From contig WXFD01000043.1 of NCBI GenBank assembly GCA_009877105.1, forward strand, positions 305,602 to 369,601: DNA of 64,000 nt, in the 5' to 3' direction. The notes under the pieces are model-generated. The model saw nothing but the letters and a program-made list of their open reading frames with translations, was not told where the DNA came from and made no database searches. Made by a program: the position numbers and the translations under genes. The stretch is from Bacteroidales bacterium. GTDB lineage: Bacteria; Bacteroidota; Bacteroidia; Bacteroidales; VadinHA17. Of this stretch, positions 7,516 through 17,270 are shown piece after piece. Positions within the stretch are counted from its first letter, which is position 1. Each line of letters opens with the position of its first letter.

Positions 7516-9429
7516 TTAACCCAGTTTCATTTTTTCCACCTCTTCTATGTTTCTTTCGTTGGTTATAATTTTGGCATCGGGCGTATAAAGATATTCGATC
7601 AGCTCCTGGTAACGGTCCATTATTTTTCCTCTGACTATTTTCATGGTTGAGTTCATCAGACCGTTTTCTTCAGTAAACCCCTCTTCAAGGATTCCAAGGG
7701 AAACAGGAAGCCATCTCTGTGGGAACATATTGCCGTATTTTCCATGAGTGCGGTATTCGTCAACTTCATCTTCGATGAGTGTCAGCACTGCCCTTTTTCC
7801 TTCATCAGTATCAGCCGTCAGATCCCTTCCTTCAAGGTAAACCTTGAGGGCATGCTGATTCGGGACGATAAGGGCTACCGTATATGGTTTCTGATTATTG
7901 TACAGCATACACTGATCAATGTATTTTGACTGTTCAGTCAGCGCTTCTTCGATGCTTTCAGGACTGAATTTTTCACCGTCGTCGGCAATAAGTAGACTTT
8001 TAAATCTGCCGAGAACATACAGGTATCCTTCCTTTGTCATATATCCCATATCTCCTGTATACAGCCATCCGTCCCTGATGGTTTCCCTGGTGGCTGTCTC
8101 ATTTTTCCAGTAGCCGTGCATAACGTTGCCGCCCCTGATTACTATTTCTCCCTTTTCTCCAAGGGGAACTTCCTTACCATCATTATCACAGATCTTAAGA
8201 TCCATGTTGTTCACGAGCACTCCTGATGATCCAAGCCTGTGCCGTGCAGTGGAATTTGATGAGATTACGGGTGAAGCTTCACTCAAACCATAGCCCTGGT
8301 ACATGGGTATTCCGATAGCATAGAAGAACCTCTGGAGCTCAATATCCAGGAGGGCACCGCCACCGATAAAATAATCAAGCTCGCCTCCGAAACTTTCGCG
8401 AATTTTGCTGAACAATATTTTATCATAGAGATTAATCAGCGGTTTTTTAAGCTTCTGCAGTCCTTTCGCCTTGTTCCAGCCTTCCTTATTGTACTTGTAG
8501 GAGATCCTGAGTGCATGGTTGAAGAGCATTTCTGCCAGCCTTCCCTTTTCCTTAATGCCTTTTTCAATATTCTTCCTGAAATTCTTTGCAATGGCCGGAA
8601 CACTCATCAGCAGATTGGGCTTAATTTCCCTGAGGCAGGATGGCAGGTTCCTGAGCGTTTCAAGGGGCGTTTTGCCCGTTTTGACTGAAGCAATGCTGGC
8701 CCCTTTTCCCATGAAGGCAAAAATTCCGCAGGTATGCCCGAAGGAATGATCCCATGGCAAAATCAGAAGAGTCTTGTAGAACGAGGGGATATCCATCAGG
8801 CTGTAGGCCTGATAAACATTGGTGACATAGTTGCCGTGGGTAAGTATAATGCCTTTGGGATCAGCGGTAGTTCCTGAGGTGTAGCAAATATTGGCAAAAT
8901 CCGATGGTTTGATGTTTTTACTGATCTCATCAAAGAGCGATTTGTTCTCAGGAGATTCCAGCCATTCCCTTCCAAGCTTCCTTACCTCATTGAAATGGAT
9001 CTCATTTTCTTCATATTCTTCCAGGGCATCAAAATGTATTATTTTTTCCAGGCTGGGACATTCGTTTATGATCTGTTTGACCTTTTGTGATTGTATTGAA
9101 GACGTCAGGATCATTCTTGATCCGGAATGGTTAATCCTGAACTTTATTTCCTCAGGGCTTAGTTTCACTGATAATGGTACATTAACCGCCCCGGTATAAA
9201 GTATTCCCAGTTCTCCGATTACCCAGCTGTTCCTTCCCTCAGATATCAGACTCAGTCTGTCTCCTTTTTTTATGCCAAGTTTAAGCAGCCCCGCTGCAAA
9301 CTCGTAAACCTGTTTTCTGGCTTCGCCGTAAGTTGTACCTTCATATCTGTCAACCGGTTTTTCCCATAGGTAGACATTGACATTGAATTTGTCAACACTT
9401 TCTTCAAAAAACTGGATTAATGATTTCAT
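7516..9429 (-). CDS. Long-chain acyl-CoA synthetase (AMP-forming)
   Basis: The 637-residue protein activates fatty acids to acyl-CoA through an acyl-adenylate. The ANL-superfamily P-loop YTSGTTADPKG is at 183-193. GYGLSEASPVI (adenine/substrate motif), LYTGDMGYMTKEGYLYVLGR (hinge region) and a C-terminal domain with the expected Lys-containing segment TEENGLMNSTMKIVRG are also present. The length and EEALTEQSKYIDQCMLYNNQKPYTVALIVP match the FadD15/long-chain bacterial class rather than acetyl-CoA synthetase. It is cytoplasmic or peripheral to the membrane, with no signal peptide. It lies 41 bases downstream of purA on the same strand and may be read through from it. The substrate chain length cannot be judged. 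Confidence 0.9.
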   Translation of the reverse strand: MKSLIQFFEESVDKFNVNVYLWEKPVDRYEGTTYGEARKQVYEFAAGLLKLGIKKGDRLSLISEGRNSWVIGELGILYTGAVNVPLSVKLSPEEIKFRINHSGSRMILTSSIQSQKVKQIINECPSLEKIIHFDALEEYEENEIHFNEVRKLGREWLESPENKSLFDEISKNIKPSDFANICYTSGTTADPKGIILTHGNYVTNVYQAYSLMDIPSFYKTLLILPWDHSFGHTCGIFAFMGKGASIASVKTGKTPLETLRNLPSCLREIKPNLLMSVPAIAKNFRKNIEKGIKEKGRLAEMLFNHALRISYKYNKEGWNKAKGLQKLKKPLINLYDKILFSKIRESFGGELDYFIGGGALLDIELQRFFYAIGIPMYQGYGLSEASPVISSNSTARHRLGSSGVLVNNMDLKICDNDGKEVPLGEKGEIVIRGGNVMHGYWKNETATRETIRDGWLYTGDMGYMTKEGYLYVLGRFKSLLIADDGEKFSPESIEEALTEQSKYIDQCMLYNNQKPYTVALIVPNQHALKVYLEGRDLTADTDEGKRAVLTLIEDEVDEYRTHGKYGNMFPQRWLPVSLGILEEGFTEENGLMNSTMKIVRGKIMDRYQELIEYLYTPDAKIITNERNIEEVEKMKLG

Positions 9430-9470
9430 CCGATATCTGATTTTTAGTTGTTTAGATGTGTCTGGTTCGT

Positions 9471-10733
9471 TTATCTGAAAATGGTTTCATTTCTGCCGGG
9501 ACCAACAGAAACAAGTGATACAGGTATGCCTGTTTCCTGTTCAATATATTCAATATAGCGCCTGAGGCTGGCCGGCAGCTGACTGAATTCCCTGATCCGG
9601 GAGATATCTTCGCTCCATCCGTCAAATTCCTCGTAAATCAGCCCGGTTTCAATATTACTGTCGGCAAGGACCTCCATGCTTTCCTTGTTGCCTCTGATGT
9701 ATGATCTGCAGACCTTTATGGTTCCAAAGCCGGAAAGGACGTCGGATTTTGTCATGAAAAGCCTCGTTACGCCATTTATCATAATGGCATACTTAAGTGC
9801 CGGAAGATCAAGCCATCCGCATCTTCTGGGTCTCCCGGTCGTTGCTCCGTATTCATGTCCCCTTTCCCTTAATCTTTCACCTGTTGAGTCGGACAATTCA
9901 GTTGGAAACGGTCCGCTGCCAACTCTGGTACAATAGGCTTTGAAAATTCCAAATACCTCGCCCGTGAGACGCGGAGATATGCCCAGGCCGGTACATGCAC
10001 CTCCGCTCGTTGTATTTGAAGATGTTACAAACGGATATGATCCGAAGTCAAGATCTAGCATCGTTCCCTGTGCACCCTCGGCAAGAATTTTCTTCCCCTT
10101 TGATGCGAGTTCGTTAATAAGGTATTCAGTATTGTCAATTCTGAATGATCTTAAAAGTTCAATGCCTTCGAACCACCCCTGTTCATAGGCTTTCAGGTCA
10201 AAACTGTGATCCAGGTTTTTCAATAATTCAATGTGACAGTTTACATGTTCCTCATACAGGCGGGTAAAGTCCTCCCTAAGCAAATCGCCCGTCCTTATAC
10301 CGTTCCGGCTTGCTTTATCCGTGTAGGCTGGTCCAATGCCTTTAAGGGTGGATCCAATCTTATGGTTGCCTTTCCTGTTTTCATAAGCTGCATCCAGGAT
10401 CCTGTGGGTTGGCAGAATAAGGTGTGTCCTTGAGGATATTATCAGTCTTTTTCTCAGTTCATCAAGCGGTATGCCAAGGTGTTCTATCTCCTGCCTGAAT
10501 ACGGCAGGATCAAGCACAACTCCGTTGCCTATGATGTTAAGTTTGCCTGGATGAAAAATACCAGAGGGTATCAGGTGCAGAACATGTTTAACATTATTGA
10601 TTTCCAGTGAATGACCTGCATTTGGTCCGCCCTGGAACCGGGCAATCACATCATAGCCAGGACTAAGGGCATCTACAATTTTGCCCTTACCCTCATCGCC
10701 CCATTGTAATCCGAGCAAGATATCGATCTTCAT
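9471..10733 (-). CDS. purA: Adenylosuccinate synthetase
   Basis: PurA joins IMP and aspartate with GTP hydrolysis, the first committed step from IMP to AMP. The 420-residue protein has the N-terminal P-loop QWGDEGKGKIVD, the IMP/GTP-binding NAGHSLEINN, IGSTLKGIGPAY (Lys-rich IMP loop), AEGAQGTMLDLDFGSYPFVTSS, and GATTGRPRRCGWLDL. All catalytic regions are intact. The ATG at 10733 gives MKIDILLGLQWGDEG, the standard start. The 191-base gap upstream separates it from a divergent barrel-protein gene and should contain its promoter, although no clean TAnnTTTG is found on that strand. Confidence 0.97.
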   Translation of the reverse strand: MKIDILLGLQWGDEGKGKIVDALSPGYDVIARFQGGPNAGHSLEINNVKHVLHLIPSGIFHPGKLNIIGNGVVLDPAVFRQEIEHLGIPLDELRKRLIISSRTHLILPTHRILDAAYENRKGNHKIGSTLKGIGPAYTDKASRNGIRTGDLLREDFTRLYEEHVNCHIELLKNLDHSFDLKAYEQGWFEGIELLRSFRIDNTEYLINELASKGKKILAEGAQGTMLDLDFGSYPFVTSSNTTSGGACTGLGISPRLTGEVFGIFKAYCTRVGSGPFPTELSDSTGERLRERGHEYGATTGRPRRCGWLDLPALKYAIMINGVTRLFMTKSDVLSGFGTIKVCRSYIRGNKESMEVLADSNIETGLIYEEFDGWSEDISRIREFSQLPASLRRYIEYIEQETGIPVSLVSVGPGRNETIFR

Positions 10734-10924
10734 TGTTCAGGTTTAAACAGAAAAATATGAAACAATTCCGAAAGTACAAAATATTTGCTCGTGAGAAAGC
10801 GTTGAATCTGATATTGTTGATAAAACGGAACAATTGTCGGTAACAGGTTTACGTTATCTGATGTAATTGATTGAAATAAAGTATTTTTATAGAAAAATTT
10901 ATTTTTAATTTAATTGCGTTCAAA

Positions 10925-11578
10925 ATGAAAGATTTAAAAGTGTTTCTTATCCCTGTGCTGATTCTGCTGTTCACGGCAAATAATCTATCAGCTCAGAAAT
11001 CCGAAGGAGAAAAGGATTTCAGGTTCACGATCAAAACCAATCCCCTGTCAGCTCTTGGCGGACCATTCTGGGTAATAGTAGTCCCGCTTACCGGTGAATA
11101 CAAAGCGTTTTTTGAAGCAAAGGTTTCTGAAAAAACGTCTATCCAGGTTGGTGCCGGATATATCGGGCCGAGTGTTCTTCTTAATCTCGATAAAATCACA
11201 AGCCAGGATGAAAGCGAAGGGATACAAGGCATAAAAACGGGCGGTTTCAGGGTCCAGGGAATGTTTAAATACTTTCTCAGCCGTGATCTTTCTGCACCGG
11301 AAGGATTCTACATAGGCCCTCATGCATCATATGCCAGTGTTGAGATAAAGAACAAGCAGAATGATGTCGAAAAAATTAAGGCATCAAAGTTGAATCTGAA
11401 CGGAATATTCGGTTATCAGCTCATTACTTCAGGAGGCTTCGCCCTGGATGTTTACACCGGCCTGGGATTTGTTTCAAGGAACTGGGATTTGCAGGGGTCG
11501 GACTGGGATGAGGATGTGTTTAAAAACAGGATAGGAGTGAATGTCCCCTTCGGTTTCACTTTCGGTTATGCATTTTAG
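10925..11578 (+). CDS. Small outer-membrane beta-barrel protein, DUF3575-like
   Basis: The 217-residue protein has a clear signal peptide (MKDLKVFLIPVLILLFTANN, cleavage probably after LSAQ). The mature chain alternates strands and turns and ends FGFTFGYAF, an outer-membrane barrel end. FRFTIKTNPLSALGGPFWVI followed by GEYKAFFEAKVSEKTSIQVGAGY resembles the DUF3575-like small barrels common in Bacteroidota. The function is unknown. The gene stands alone, with an AT-rich leader and a good hairpin plus T-run directly after its stop, so it is probably monocistronic. Confidence 0.6.
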   Translation: MKDLKVFLIPVLILLFTANNLSAQKSEGEKDFRFTIKTNPLSALGGPFWVIVVPLTGEYKAFFEAKVSEKTSIQVGAGYIGPSVLLNLDKITSQDESEGIQGIKTGGFRVQGMFKYFLSRDLSAPEGFYIGPHASYASVEIKNKQNDVEKIKASKLNLNGIFGYQLITSGGFALDVYTGLGFVSRNWDLQGSDWDEDVFKNRIGVNVPFGFTFGYAF

Positions 11579-11582
11579 CCAC

Positions 11583-11606
11583 TGATTATCTCCGGATAAT
11601 CATTTT
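11583..11606 (+). terminator. Intrinsic terminator after the small barrel gene
   Basis: An 8-bp perfect stem, TGATTATC (11583-11590) and GATAATCA (11595-11602), closes a TCCG tetraloop and is followed by TTTT. It starts 4 bases after the stop codon of the upstream plus-strand gene. Confidence 0.65.
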
Positions 11607-11609
11607 GAC

Positions 11610-11631
11610 CCGGAAATGTTGTCATTTCCGG
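11610..11631. terminator. Second hairpin in the convergent gap (9-bp stem)
   Basis: CCGGAAATG (11610-11618) and CATTTCCGG (11623-11631) form a perfect 9-bp stem with a 4-base loop. It lies 28 bases past the stop of the minus-strand Fur-like gene. No T-run follows on either strand, so it could end or stabilise the Fur-like transcript, or back up the first terminator. Confidence 0.45.
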
Positions 11632-11659
11632 TATACTGGTATTGCAGATCCGGATAAGA

Positions 11660-12106
11660 TCATTTATTCTTTTCTTTGAAGGATCCGTAGATATACAGTG
11701 AGTGATAAGCCGGCTCAAAATTATGAAGGGTGCTGGCAGTTTTGATTATATTCCGGATTCGTGGATCACAGAATTCAACTACCTTGCCCGTTTCCACATC
11801 AATAAGGTGATCGTGCTGGCTGCATTGATATGCTCTCTCGAACTGGGCAAGGTTTCTTCCGAATTTATGCCTGATAACAAGATTGCAGTCGAGCAATAAT
11901 TCGATGGTGTTGTATAGTGTTGCACGGCTGACCCTGTAATTCTTGTTTTTCATGAAAACATAGAGTGACTCTATATCAAAATGTCCCGACTGTGAATATA
12001 TCTCATCAAGAATGGCATATCTTTCCGGGGTTTTCCTGTGTCCCTTCTTCTCGAGATATTCGGTAAATATTTGTTTGACAGTGGATTTTGTTTCGTCATC
12101 TGCCAT
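11660..12106 (-). CDS. Fur-family transcriptional regulator lacking CxxC zinc motifs
   Basis: The 148-residue protein has the Fur fold: an N-terminal winged helix with [27 protein letters not shown] and the recognition-helix region [19 protein letters not shown], then a dimerisation domain with [21 protein letters not shown]. In classical Fur/Zur/PerR the last segment reads H-x-DHxxCxxCG. Here the two Cys positions are Asp and Glu/Thr-like, and there is no second CxxC at the C terminus. It therefore seems to lack the Cys4 structural zinc site. The His-rich regulatory site could still bind metal. Targets cannot be named. It starts 51 bases after the Rel/Spo gene on the same strand. Confidence 0.88.
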   Translation of the reverse strand: MADDETKSTVKQIFTEYLEKKGHRKTPERYAILDEIYSQSGHFDIESLYVFMKNKNYRVSRATLYNTIELLLDCNLVIRHKFGRNLAQFERAYQCSQHDHLIDVETGKVVEFCDPRIRNIIKTASTLHNFEPAYHSLYIYGSFKEKNK

Positions 12107-12156
12107 TTCCCGACTGCTTTAAATAATCTTAAAAATCAAATAATCTTCCATACGGA

Positions 12157-14418
12157 TCAGTTTGCATCCTGTTCTGAAAAATCTTCAACCCTCTTGATGC
12201 TGACAATTCCCCTGACATTGGAGATTTTCAGTATCAGATTGTTGATGTCCTGGGTGTTATGAACATACAAATCAATTGTTCCTTCCAGGATCCCGTCCTT
12301 CACACTTATGTTTATATTGGTCATATTGACTTTCAGCTCCGACGATATAATATTTGTTATATCGTTAACAAAACCAATCCGGTCAACTCCGGTCATGCTT
12401 ATCCTGGCCAGGAATGATACAAGTTTATGTATTGCCCATTTCACTGCAATGATCCTGTTTCCTTCGTTTGCCATTAACCTGATTGCCACGGGGCATTTGG
12501 GCTTATGAATGATGATCGCTCCCTTGGGAGACCGGTATCCGATCACTTCATCTCCGGGTATGGGATTGCAGCATTTGGCTATTTCGTAGGATTGACCGGC
12601 GTCTTCAACATTTTCCCTGAGCAGGAATGGAGCACCGTCATCAATCTTTTCAGGATGTTCATGTTCTTCTTCTTTTTTCCCCTTCATCGAGCCCAGCAGC
12701 TTCAATTCCCAGTATTTTATAACATTTTTAGCCGGAGTTTTCCTTATTATCTTTTTCAGATTATCGAGACTGATGGTACCCAGCTCAATACCCGAATATA
12801 GTTCGTCCTTGTTAAACAGGTCATAACTGAGCATAAGTTTTCTTACTATTTCGGAATTGGGTACAACTCCCAGTTCTGAAAGTTTTGACGCAAGAATATT
12901 TTTCCCTTTTTGTATCCTGTTTGTGGTTTCAGTTCGCAGCTGATTCTTAATGGCCTCCTTGGCCTTTGAGGTCCTTACGAATGACAGCCATTCCTTTTCA
13001 GGTTTTGCAATGTCTGAAGTAATGATTTCCACCTGGTCACCACTCATCAGGATGGCATTGATCGGATTGAGCTTATAGTTAATTTTGGCGCCTATCGCCT
13101 TATTGCCTATTTCTGTATGGATTTCATAGGCGAAATCCAGGGCAGAGGCACCTTTGGGAAGGCTTACAAGTGCGCCCTTGGGAGTGAAGACCATGATCTC
13201 TGATGAGAACAGGTTCATCTTGAATTCATCAAGAAACTCAATCGGATCCTCCAGGGGATTTTCAAGCATGCTTCTGATCTTCCTTATCCATTTGTCCAGT
13301 TCGGTTTCCGGGCTGTTATCCCCTTTATATTTGTAGTGGGCGGCATATCCTCTTTCAGCAATTTCATCCATTCTTCGACTTCTGATCTGAACCTCTACCC
13401 ATCTGCCTTCAGGGCCCATAACGGTAACGTGCAGGGCTTCATAACCATTGGGTTTGGGCCTGCTTATCCAGTCACGCAATCTGTCAGGTTTTGGAAGATA
13501 AACATCCGTAATGGCTGAGTAAATGCTCCAGCAGGTTGTACGCTCCGGGATACCCGGTATAGGCTCAAAAACCACTCTGACTGCCAGGACATCGTATATT
13601 TCTTCGAACGGAACATTTTTTGCCTGCATTTTCTTCCAGATGGAAAATATGGATTTTGGGCGTCCGCTGATCTCAAACTGCAGGCCTGATTCGGTTAGCT
13701 TGTCAATAATGGGAAGGCTGAACTTGTTTATCAGGGCGAGGTATTTCTGTTCGCCATGTTTGAGCTTTGTTGCTATTTCTTCATAGACCTGGGGTTGCCG
13801 GAATTTAAAACTCAGATCCTCAAGTTCACTCTTGATGGCATACAATCCCAGCCTGTTTGCCAGGGGCGCATAAAGGAATATTGTTTCCCCGGCAATTTTC
13901 AGTTTCTTGTTTTCCGGCATGGAATCCAGCGTCCTCATGTTGTGAAGCCGGTCAGCTATCTTGATGAGGATCACCCTGATGTCATCAGAAAGGGTCATCA
14001 GCATCTTTCTGAAATTCTCTGCCTGCATTGATGATGATGAACCCTTGTTATAGGTTCCGGAAATCTTTGTAAGACCATCGATCAGGGAGGCTATTTTAGG
14101 ACCAAATTCCCTGCTGATATCTTCGATCGAATATTCGGTGTCCTCAACTACGTCATGCAATAACGATGTGACAATTGATCGGGTTCCGAGCCCCATTTCC
14201 TGATTGACAATTTTTGCAACAGCTATGGGATGGAGAATGTAAGGTTCACCGGATTTCCTCCGCATGTTCCAGTGAGCTTTGTTGGCAACTTGGAATGCCT
14301 TTTCTATAAGCTCCCTGTCCTCGGGTTTATTGCACTTTGAAAGATTATTTATCAGAGAATCATATTCATCCTGAATCCGTTTAATATCTTCCTCATCGAA
14401 AATATCCTTATTCCCCAT
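12157..14418 (-). CDS. Bifunctional (p)ppGpp synthetase/hydrolase, RelA/SpoT family
   Basis: This 753-residue enzyme makes and degrades the stringent-response alarmone. The N-terminal HD hydrolase domain is intact, with H63 and the HD pair at 88-89 (TSLLHDVVEDTEYS). The synthetase domain follows, with RPKSIFSIWKKM, YDVLAVRVVF, RDWISRPKPNGYEALHV and EVQIRSRRMDEIAERGYAAHYKYKG. Next come a TGS domain (MVFTPKGALVSLPKGASALDFAYEIH) and, near the C terminus, a conserved Cys/His segment (AKCCNPIPGDEVIGY) and an ACT domain. Domain order and length match long RSH proteins. Because the HD residues are present, hydrolysis is expected at least. It is followed closely by the Fur-family gene. Confidence 0.95.
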   Translation of the reverse strand: MGNKDIFDEEDIKRIQDEYDSLINNLSKCNKPEDRELIEKAFQVANKAHWNMRRKSGEPYILHPIAVAKIVNQEMGLGTRSIVTSLLHDVVEDTEYSIEDISREFGPKIASLIDGLTKISGTYNKGSSSSMQAENFRKMLMTLSDDIRVILIKIADRLHNMRTLDSMPENKKLKIAGETIFLYAPLANRLGLYAIKSELEDLSFKFRQPQVYEEIATKLKHGEQKYLALINKFSLPIIDKLTESGLQFEISGRPKSIFSIWKKMQAKNVPFEEIYDVLAVRVVFEPIPGIPERTTCWSIYSAITDVYLPKPDRLRDWISRPKPNGYEALHVTVMGPEGRWVEVQIRSRRMDEIAERGYAAHYKYKGDNSPETELDKWIRKIRSMLENPLEDPIEFLDEFKMNLFSSEIMVFTPKGALVSLPKGASALDFAYEIHTEIGNKAIGAKINYKLNPINAILMSGDQVEIITSDIAKPEKEWLSFVRTSKAKEAIKNQLRTETTNRIQKGKNILASKLSELGVVPNSEIVRKLMLSYDLFNKDELYSGIELGTISLDNLKKIIRKTPAKNVIKYWELKLLGSMKGKKEEEHEHPEKIDDGAPFLLRENVEDAGQSYEIAKCCNPIPGDEVIGYRSPKGAIIIHKPKCPVAIRLMANEGNRIIAVKWAIHKLVSFLARISMTGVDRIGFVNDITNIISSELKVNMTNINISVKDGILEGTIDLYVHNTQDINNLILKISNVRGIVSIKRVEDFSEQDAN

Positions 14419-14510
14419 AAAGATTCTCTCACTTCCTTTTGTGGTAACTACAAAGATAGCTTTTTAAGTGAAATCTGCCAGCATGCCCCTTGAATGGCTG
14501 CACGAAAATA

Positions 14511-16013
14511 TTATTTGTTTTTATAGATGGTTACCGTACCTGTTTTTGAGATCTTATTCCCGTTATTTGTAAGGACTCTGAGCGACCAGATATAAACACC
14601 TTCCCTGGGTGGATTGTTTCGGTCTGATCCGTCCCAGGATTCGGTAAAATCCCTTGTTTCAAAAATAACCCTGCCATGTCGGTCGGAAATTACAAGGTGG
14701 TATTCCAATGGGGTGAATGTGAGTACCGGGGCGAAAAGGTCATTTCTGGCGTCCCCGTTAGGGGTGAAAATATTGGGTACGGTTATTGTTTCTTCCAGTT
14801 TGAAACAGGTTGTGTTTGATCTGCTTTCCCCGTTTATGCCATAAGGATTTGCAGTTTCTCCGGCAACAATATAGAAGCATATCTTCTCTCCATAAGCTCC
14901 AAACATAACTTCAGGAATGCTTATTAAACAGGTTGTGTCAGAAGGACTTAATAAGGAATGCTGAAAGAATCCGCTGCCCTGGTCCATATACAGAATGTAC
15001 GAACCGATAACGCCGTTCCACTTATAGTAGCTGTTCCATTTCAATATGATGTTTTCATCAGGACCGCGTTCATATTTTAAAAGAATATTCGATGCAATAT
15101 TTGATGTTTTATCCGGCAGATTGCAGCTGTTAATTGCTGATAGCCTGTAGTAGTTATTGTGGTTGGGATTTCCGTCGTCGTCAATATATGTAACCGTATT
15201 GACAGAAGTTCTTATCGATGCGATTTCTTTGAATGAACCTGAAGGGCCTGTCTTGCGCTCAAGGGTGAAAAGATCCGTTTCAGAGGAGGGATCGATGGTA
15301 AAAGAAAGTGAAATGACATCTGACTCTGTGACTGTTGCATAATCTGCATTGATCCAGTCCGGGCCGCGTGTTATCCGTACAGTCACACATGCTTTGTTTG
15401 AATATGATGACTTTCCGTCTGAAAGCCTTGCCCTTACTGCAAAACAGTATTCAGTGCCGTTTTCGTAATCATCAGTTACAAAGATGGTATCGGAATTTTG
15501 TGTTTGACCGGCAATACTAAACGGGCCTCCGTTCACGGATCTCAGCACATCGTATCCCGTTACAGCTGTCGGAAATGAGATGTATTTGTTCCATGTGACC
15601 TTTATGTTTTTTTTGCACGAGTCGGCTGCAGCTTCACAAAAGATCGTCTTTAAAATATTTGAAATAGGGCTCAGGGTGTCGGCAATTGCTGCTATTCCAA
15701 ATGACTCGCTTCTAACGGATGACCAGGCACGGTAAACTGAATAAGTTGTCTGCAAAGGATTGAATATACTGTCAATCTTAAATCCGTCGCCATTCTGATA
15801 GAGATATATAATGTATCCCCTTACCCCGGGAGAAAGGCTGGGAGTCCACGACATTTCGGTATTTCCTGTCGTCTGGTTGATTGAAACAAGGCTGAATACC
15901 GGGGGTTGGGGACCAGTATCCTCCTGACAGTTGACAGTGAACAGGACTGACGACATCAGCAGTATCATGAGGCCTGTTACTGTACTAAGTCTGTTATCCG
16001 GCAACGATTTCAT
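14511..16013 (-). CDS. Secreted multi-domain protein with T9SS type B (CHU_C) sorting domain
   Basis: About 500 residues: an N-terminal signal region ending near LLMSSVLFTVNC (lipobox-like, but possibly an ordinary signal peptide), several fibronectin type III-like repeats (for example NQTTGNTEMSWTPSLSPGVRGYIIYLY and KVTWNKYISFPTAVTGYDVLRS), and a C-terminal gliding-motility/CHU_C domain. That domain shows TVPNIFTPNGDARNDLF, YHLVISDRHGRVIFE, WDGSDRNNPPREGVYIW and GTVTIYKNK. It directs export by the type IX system, so the organism should have a T9SS. The start at 16013 (MKSLPDNR) overlaps the preceding M16 gene by 20 bases; ATG 16022 and TTG 16025 are alternatives. The overlap implies translational coupling to the peptidase pair. 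Confidence 0.85.
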   Translation of the reverse strand: MKSLPDNRLSTVTGLMILLMSSVLFTVNCQEDTGPQPPVFSLVSINQTTGNTEMSWTPSLSPGVRGYIIYLYQNGDGFKIDSIFNPLQTTYSVYRAWSSVRSESFGIAAIADTLSPISNILKTIFCEAAADSCKKNIKVTWNKYISFPTAVTGYDVLRSVNGGPFSIAGQTQNSDTIFVTDDYENGTEYCFAVRARLSDGKSSYSNKACVTVRITRGPDWINADYATVTESDVISLSFTIDPSSETDLFTLERKTGPSGSFKEIASIRTSVNTVTYIDDDGNPNHNNYYRLSAINSCNLPDKTSNIASNILLKYERGPDENIILKWNSYYKWNGVIGSYILYMDQGSGFFQHSLLSPSDTTCLISIPEVMFGAYGEKICFYIVAGETANPYGINGESRSNTTCFKLEETITVPNIFTPNGDARNDLFAPVLTFTPLEYHLVISDRHGRVIFETRDFTESWDGSDRNNPPREGVYIWSLRVLTNNGNKISKTGTVTIYKNK

Positions 16014-17268
16014 ATAATTCATCAATATTATAGTATTTATTTGCCAGGTGCAGGAGTTCGTCGGGCGTTATTGTCCTGACAGTATGGGCAAGTTTTCTGT
16101 AATAGTCGGCCTCGAGATTGAATTCCCATATTGCCCTGAAGCTTTCTGCCATTGAAAACGGACCGTCAAACATCCGGACCATCTCACCTGCCATATAATT
16201 CCTGACCAGTTCCAGTTCGTCATAAGCTACCGGTTCTTTCTGAAGTTTACTGATTTCCCTGTAGATCTCGGCAATAGCTTCCCGGACAGACTGGTTATCT
16301 ACTTCTGCCGATATGATTTTATAACCACTCAGGTTAAGTGAAGCTGCCACTGAGCGGATCCCGTAGGTATATCCTTTCTCTTCCCTGATGTTTTTCATCA
16401 ACCGGGAACCGAAATAGCCTCCCAGAATGGTATTAAGCACCTTTAGTCCGGGATAATCGGGATGGCGCTTGTTTATTGTGGCTGAACCAATCCGTATGGC
16501 TGATTGCAATGCCCCCTTTTTTGGAACATGGATCCTTTTTTGTGGGCATTTCTGAAAATCTGATTCATTTCCCGCTTGCAGCGGCGTTCCCGGGAGTTTA
16601 CTACCCAGGTACTTATCCATAATCTCCTGTATGTTTTCATTGATTTTACCTGAAACAATTACTGAAAGATTTGCCGGCGTATAGTAACTGGCGTAGAAAT
16701 TCTTCAGATGATCAGTATTTAAAGCTTCAAAGTCATTTTCTGATACCATTTTTCCGTAAGGATGATTATTTCCAAAAATGGTTTCAAAGAATTTTTCCGA
16801 AGCCAGTGTTTGTACCTTTTCGCGGCTGATCATGAACCGCCTGAGGCGTTTTTTCATCATTATCACAAATTCCTTTTCAGGGAACATGGAATTGAATAAA
16901 ATCTCTGCGATCAGTTCAATGGCTTTCTCCGCATGCCTGTTAAGGAGATAAATGATCAGGCCGGCTGAATCCCTTTCAGCAGACAGCTGGTAAAATACGC
17001 CATAACCGTCGAGGAGGGCCTTTATTTCTTCGGAAGAGTATTTTTCAGAACCTTCGGTCAGCATCATGTTGGTTGATGAAGCCTGAAGAGGAATATTTTC
17101 CATCACGGTTCCCGCCCTCAGAATAAATTCAATCCTCATTACATCTTCGGTTCCACCTTCAATGATATGGACCGGTATCCCGTTTCCCAGAACAATGCTT
17201 TTCACAGGTGCAAGTGACCCGGGATTGATGGGATTGATGCTCGGTGCCGTCATTTTTTCTGCTGACAT
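15994..17268 (-). CDS. M16 family peptidase homologue without HxxEH (non-catalytic partner)
   Basis: The 424-residue protein has the two-domain M16B fold. It shows FILRAGTVMENIPLQASSTNMMLTEG where active members carry HxxEH, so the zinc site is missing. The C-terminal half keeps the arginine/tyrosine substrate region (LNTILGGYFGSRLMKNIREEKGYTYGI), the R-Y element of M16 partner subunits. In mitochondrial processing peptidase and paired bacterial M16B enzymes, one subunit carries zinc and the other the R/Y motif. The next gene upstream, ending 2 bases before this start, is the zinc-bearing partner. It has no signal peptide and is probably cytoplasmic. It overlaps the T9SS cargo gene at its 3' end. 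Confidence 0.9.
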   Translation of the reverse strand: MSAEKMTAPSINPINPGSLAPVKSIVLGNGIPVHIIEGGTEDVMRIEFILRAGTVMENIPLQASSTNMMLTEGSEKYSSEEIKALLDGYGVFYQLSAERDSAGLIIYLLNRHAEKAIELIAEILFNSMFPEKEFVIMMKKRLRRFMISREKVQTLASEKFFETIFGNNHPYGKMVSENDFEALNTDHLKNFYASYYTPANLSVIVSGKINENIQEIMDKYLGSKLPGTPLQAGNESDFQKCPQKRIHVPKKGALQSAIRIGSATINKRHPDYPGLKVLNTILGGYFGSRLMKNIREEKGYTYGIRSVAASLNLSGYKIISAEVDNQSVREAIAEIYREISKLQKEPVAYDELELVRNYMAGEMVRMFDGPFSMAESFRAIWEFNLEADYYRKLAHTVRTITPDELLHLANKYYNIDELYEIVAG

Positions 17269-17270
17269 TC

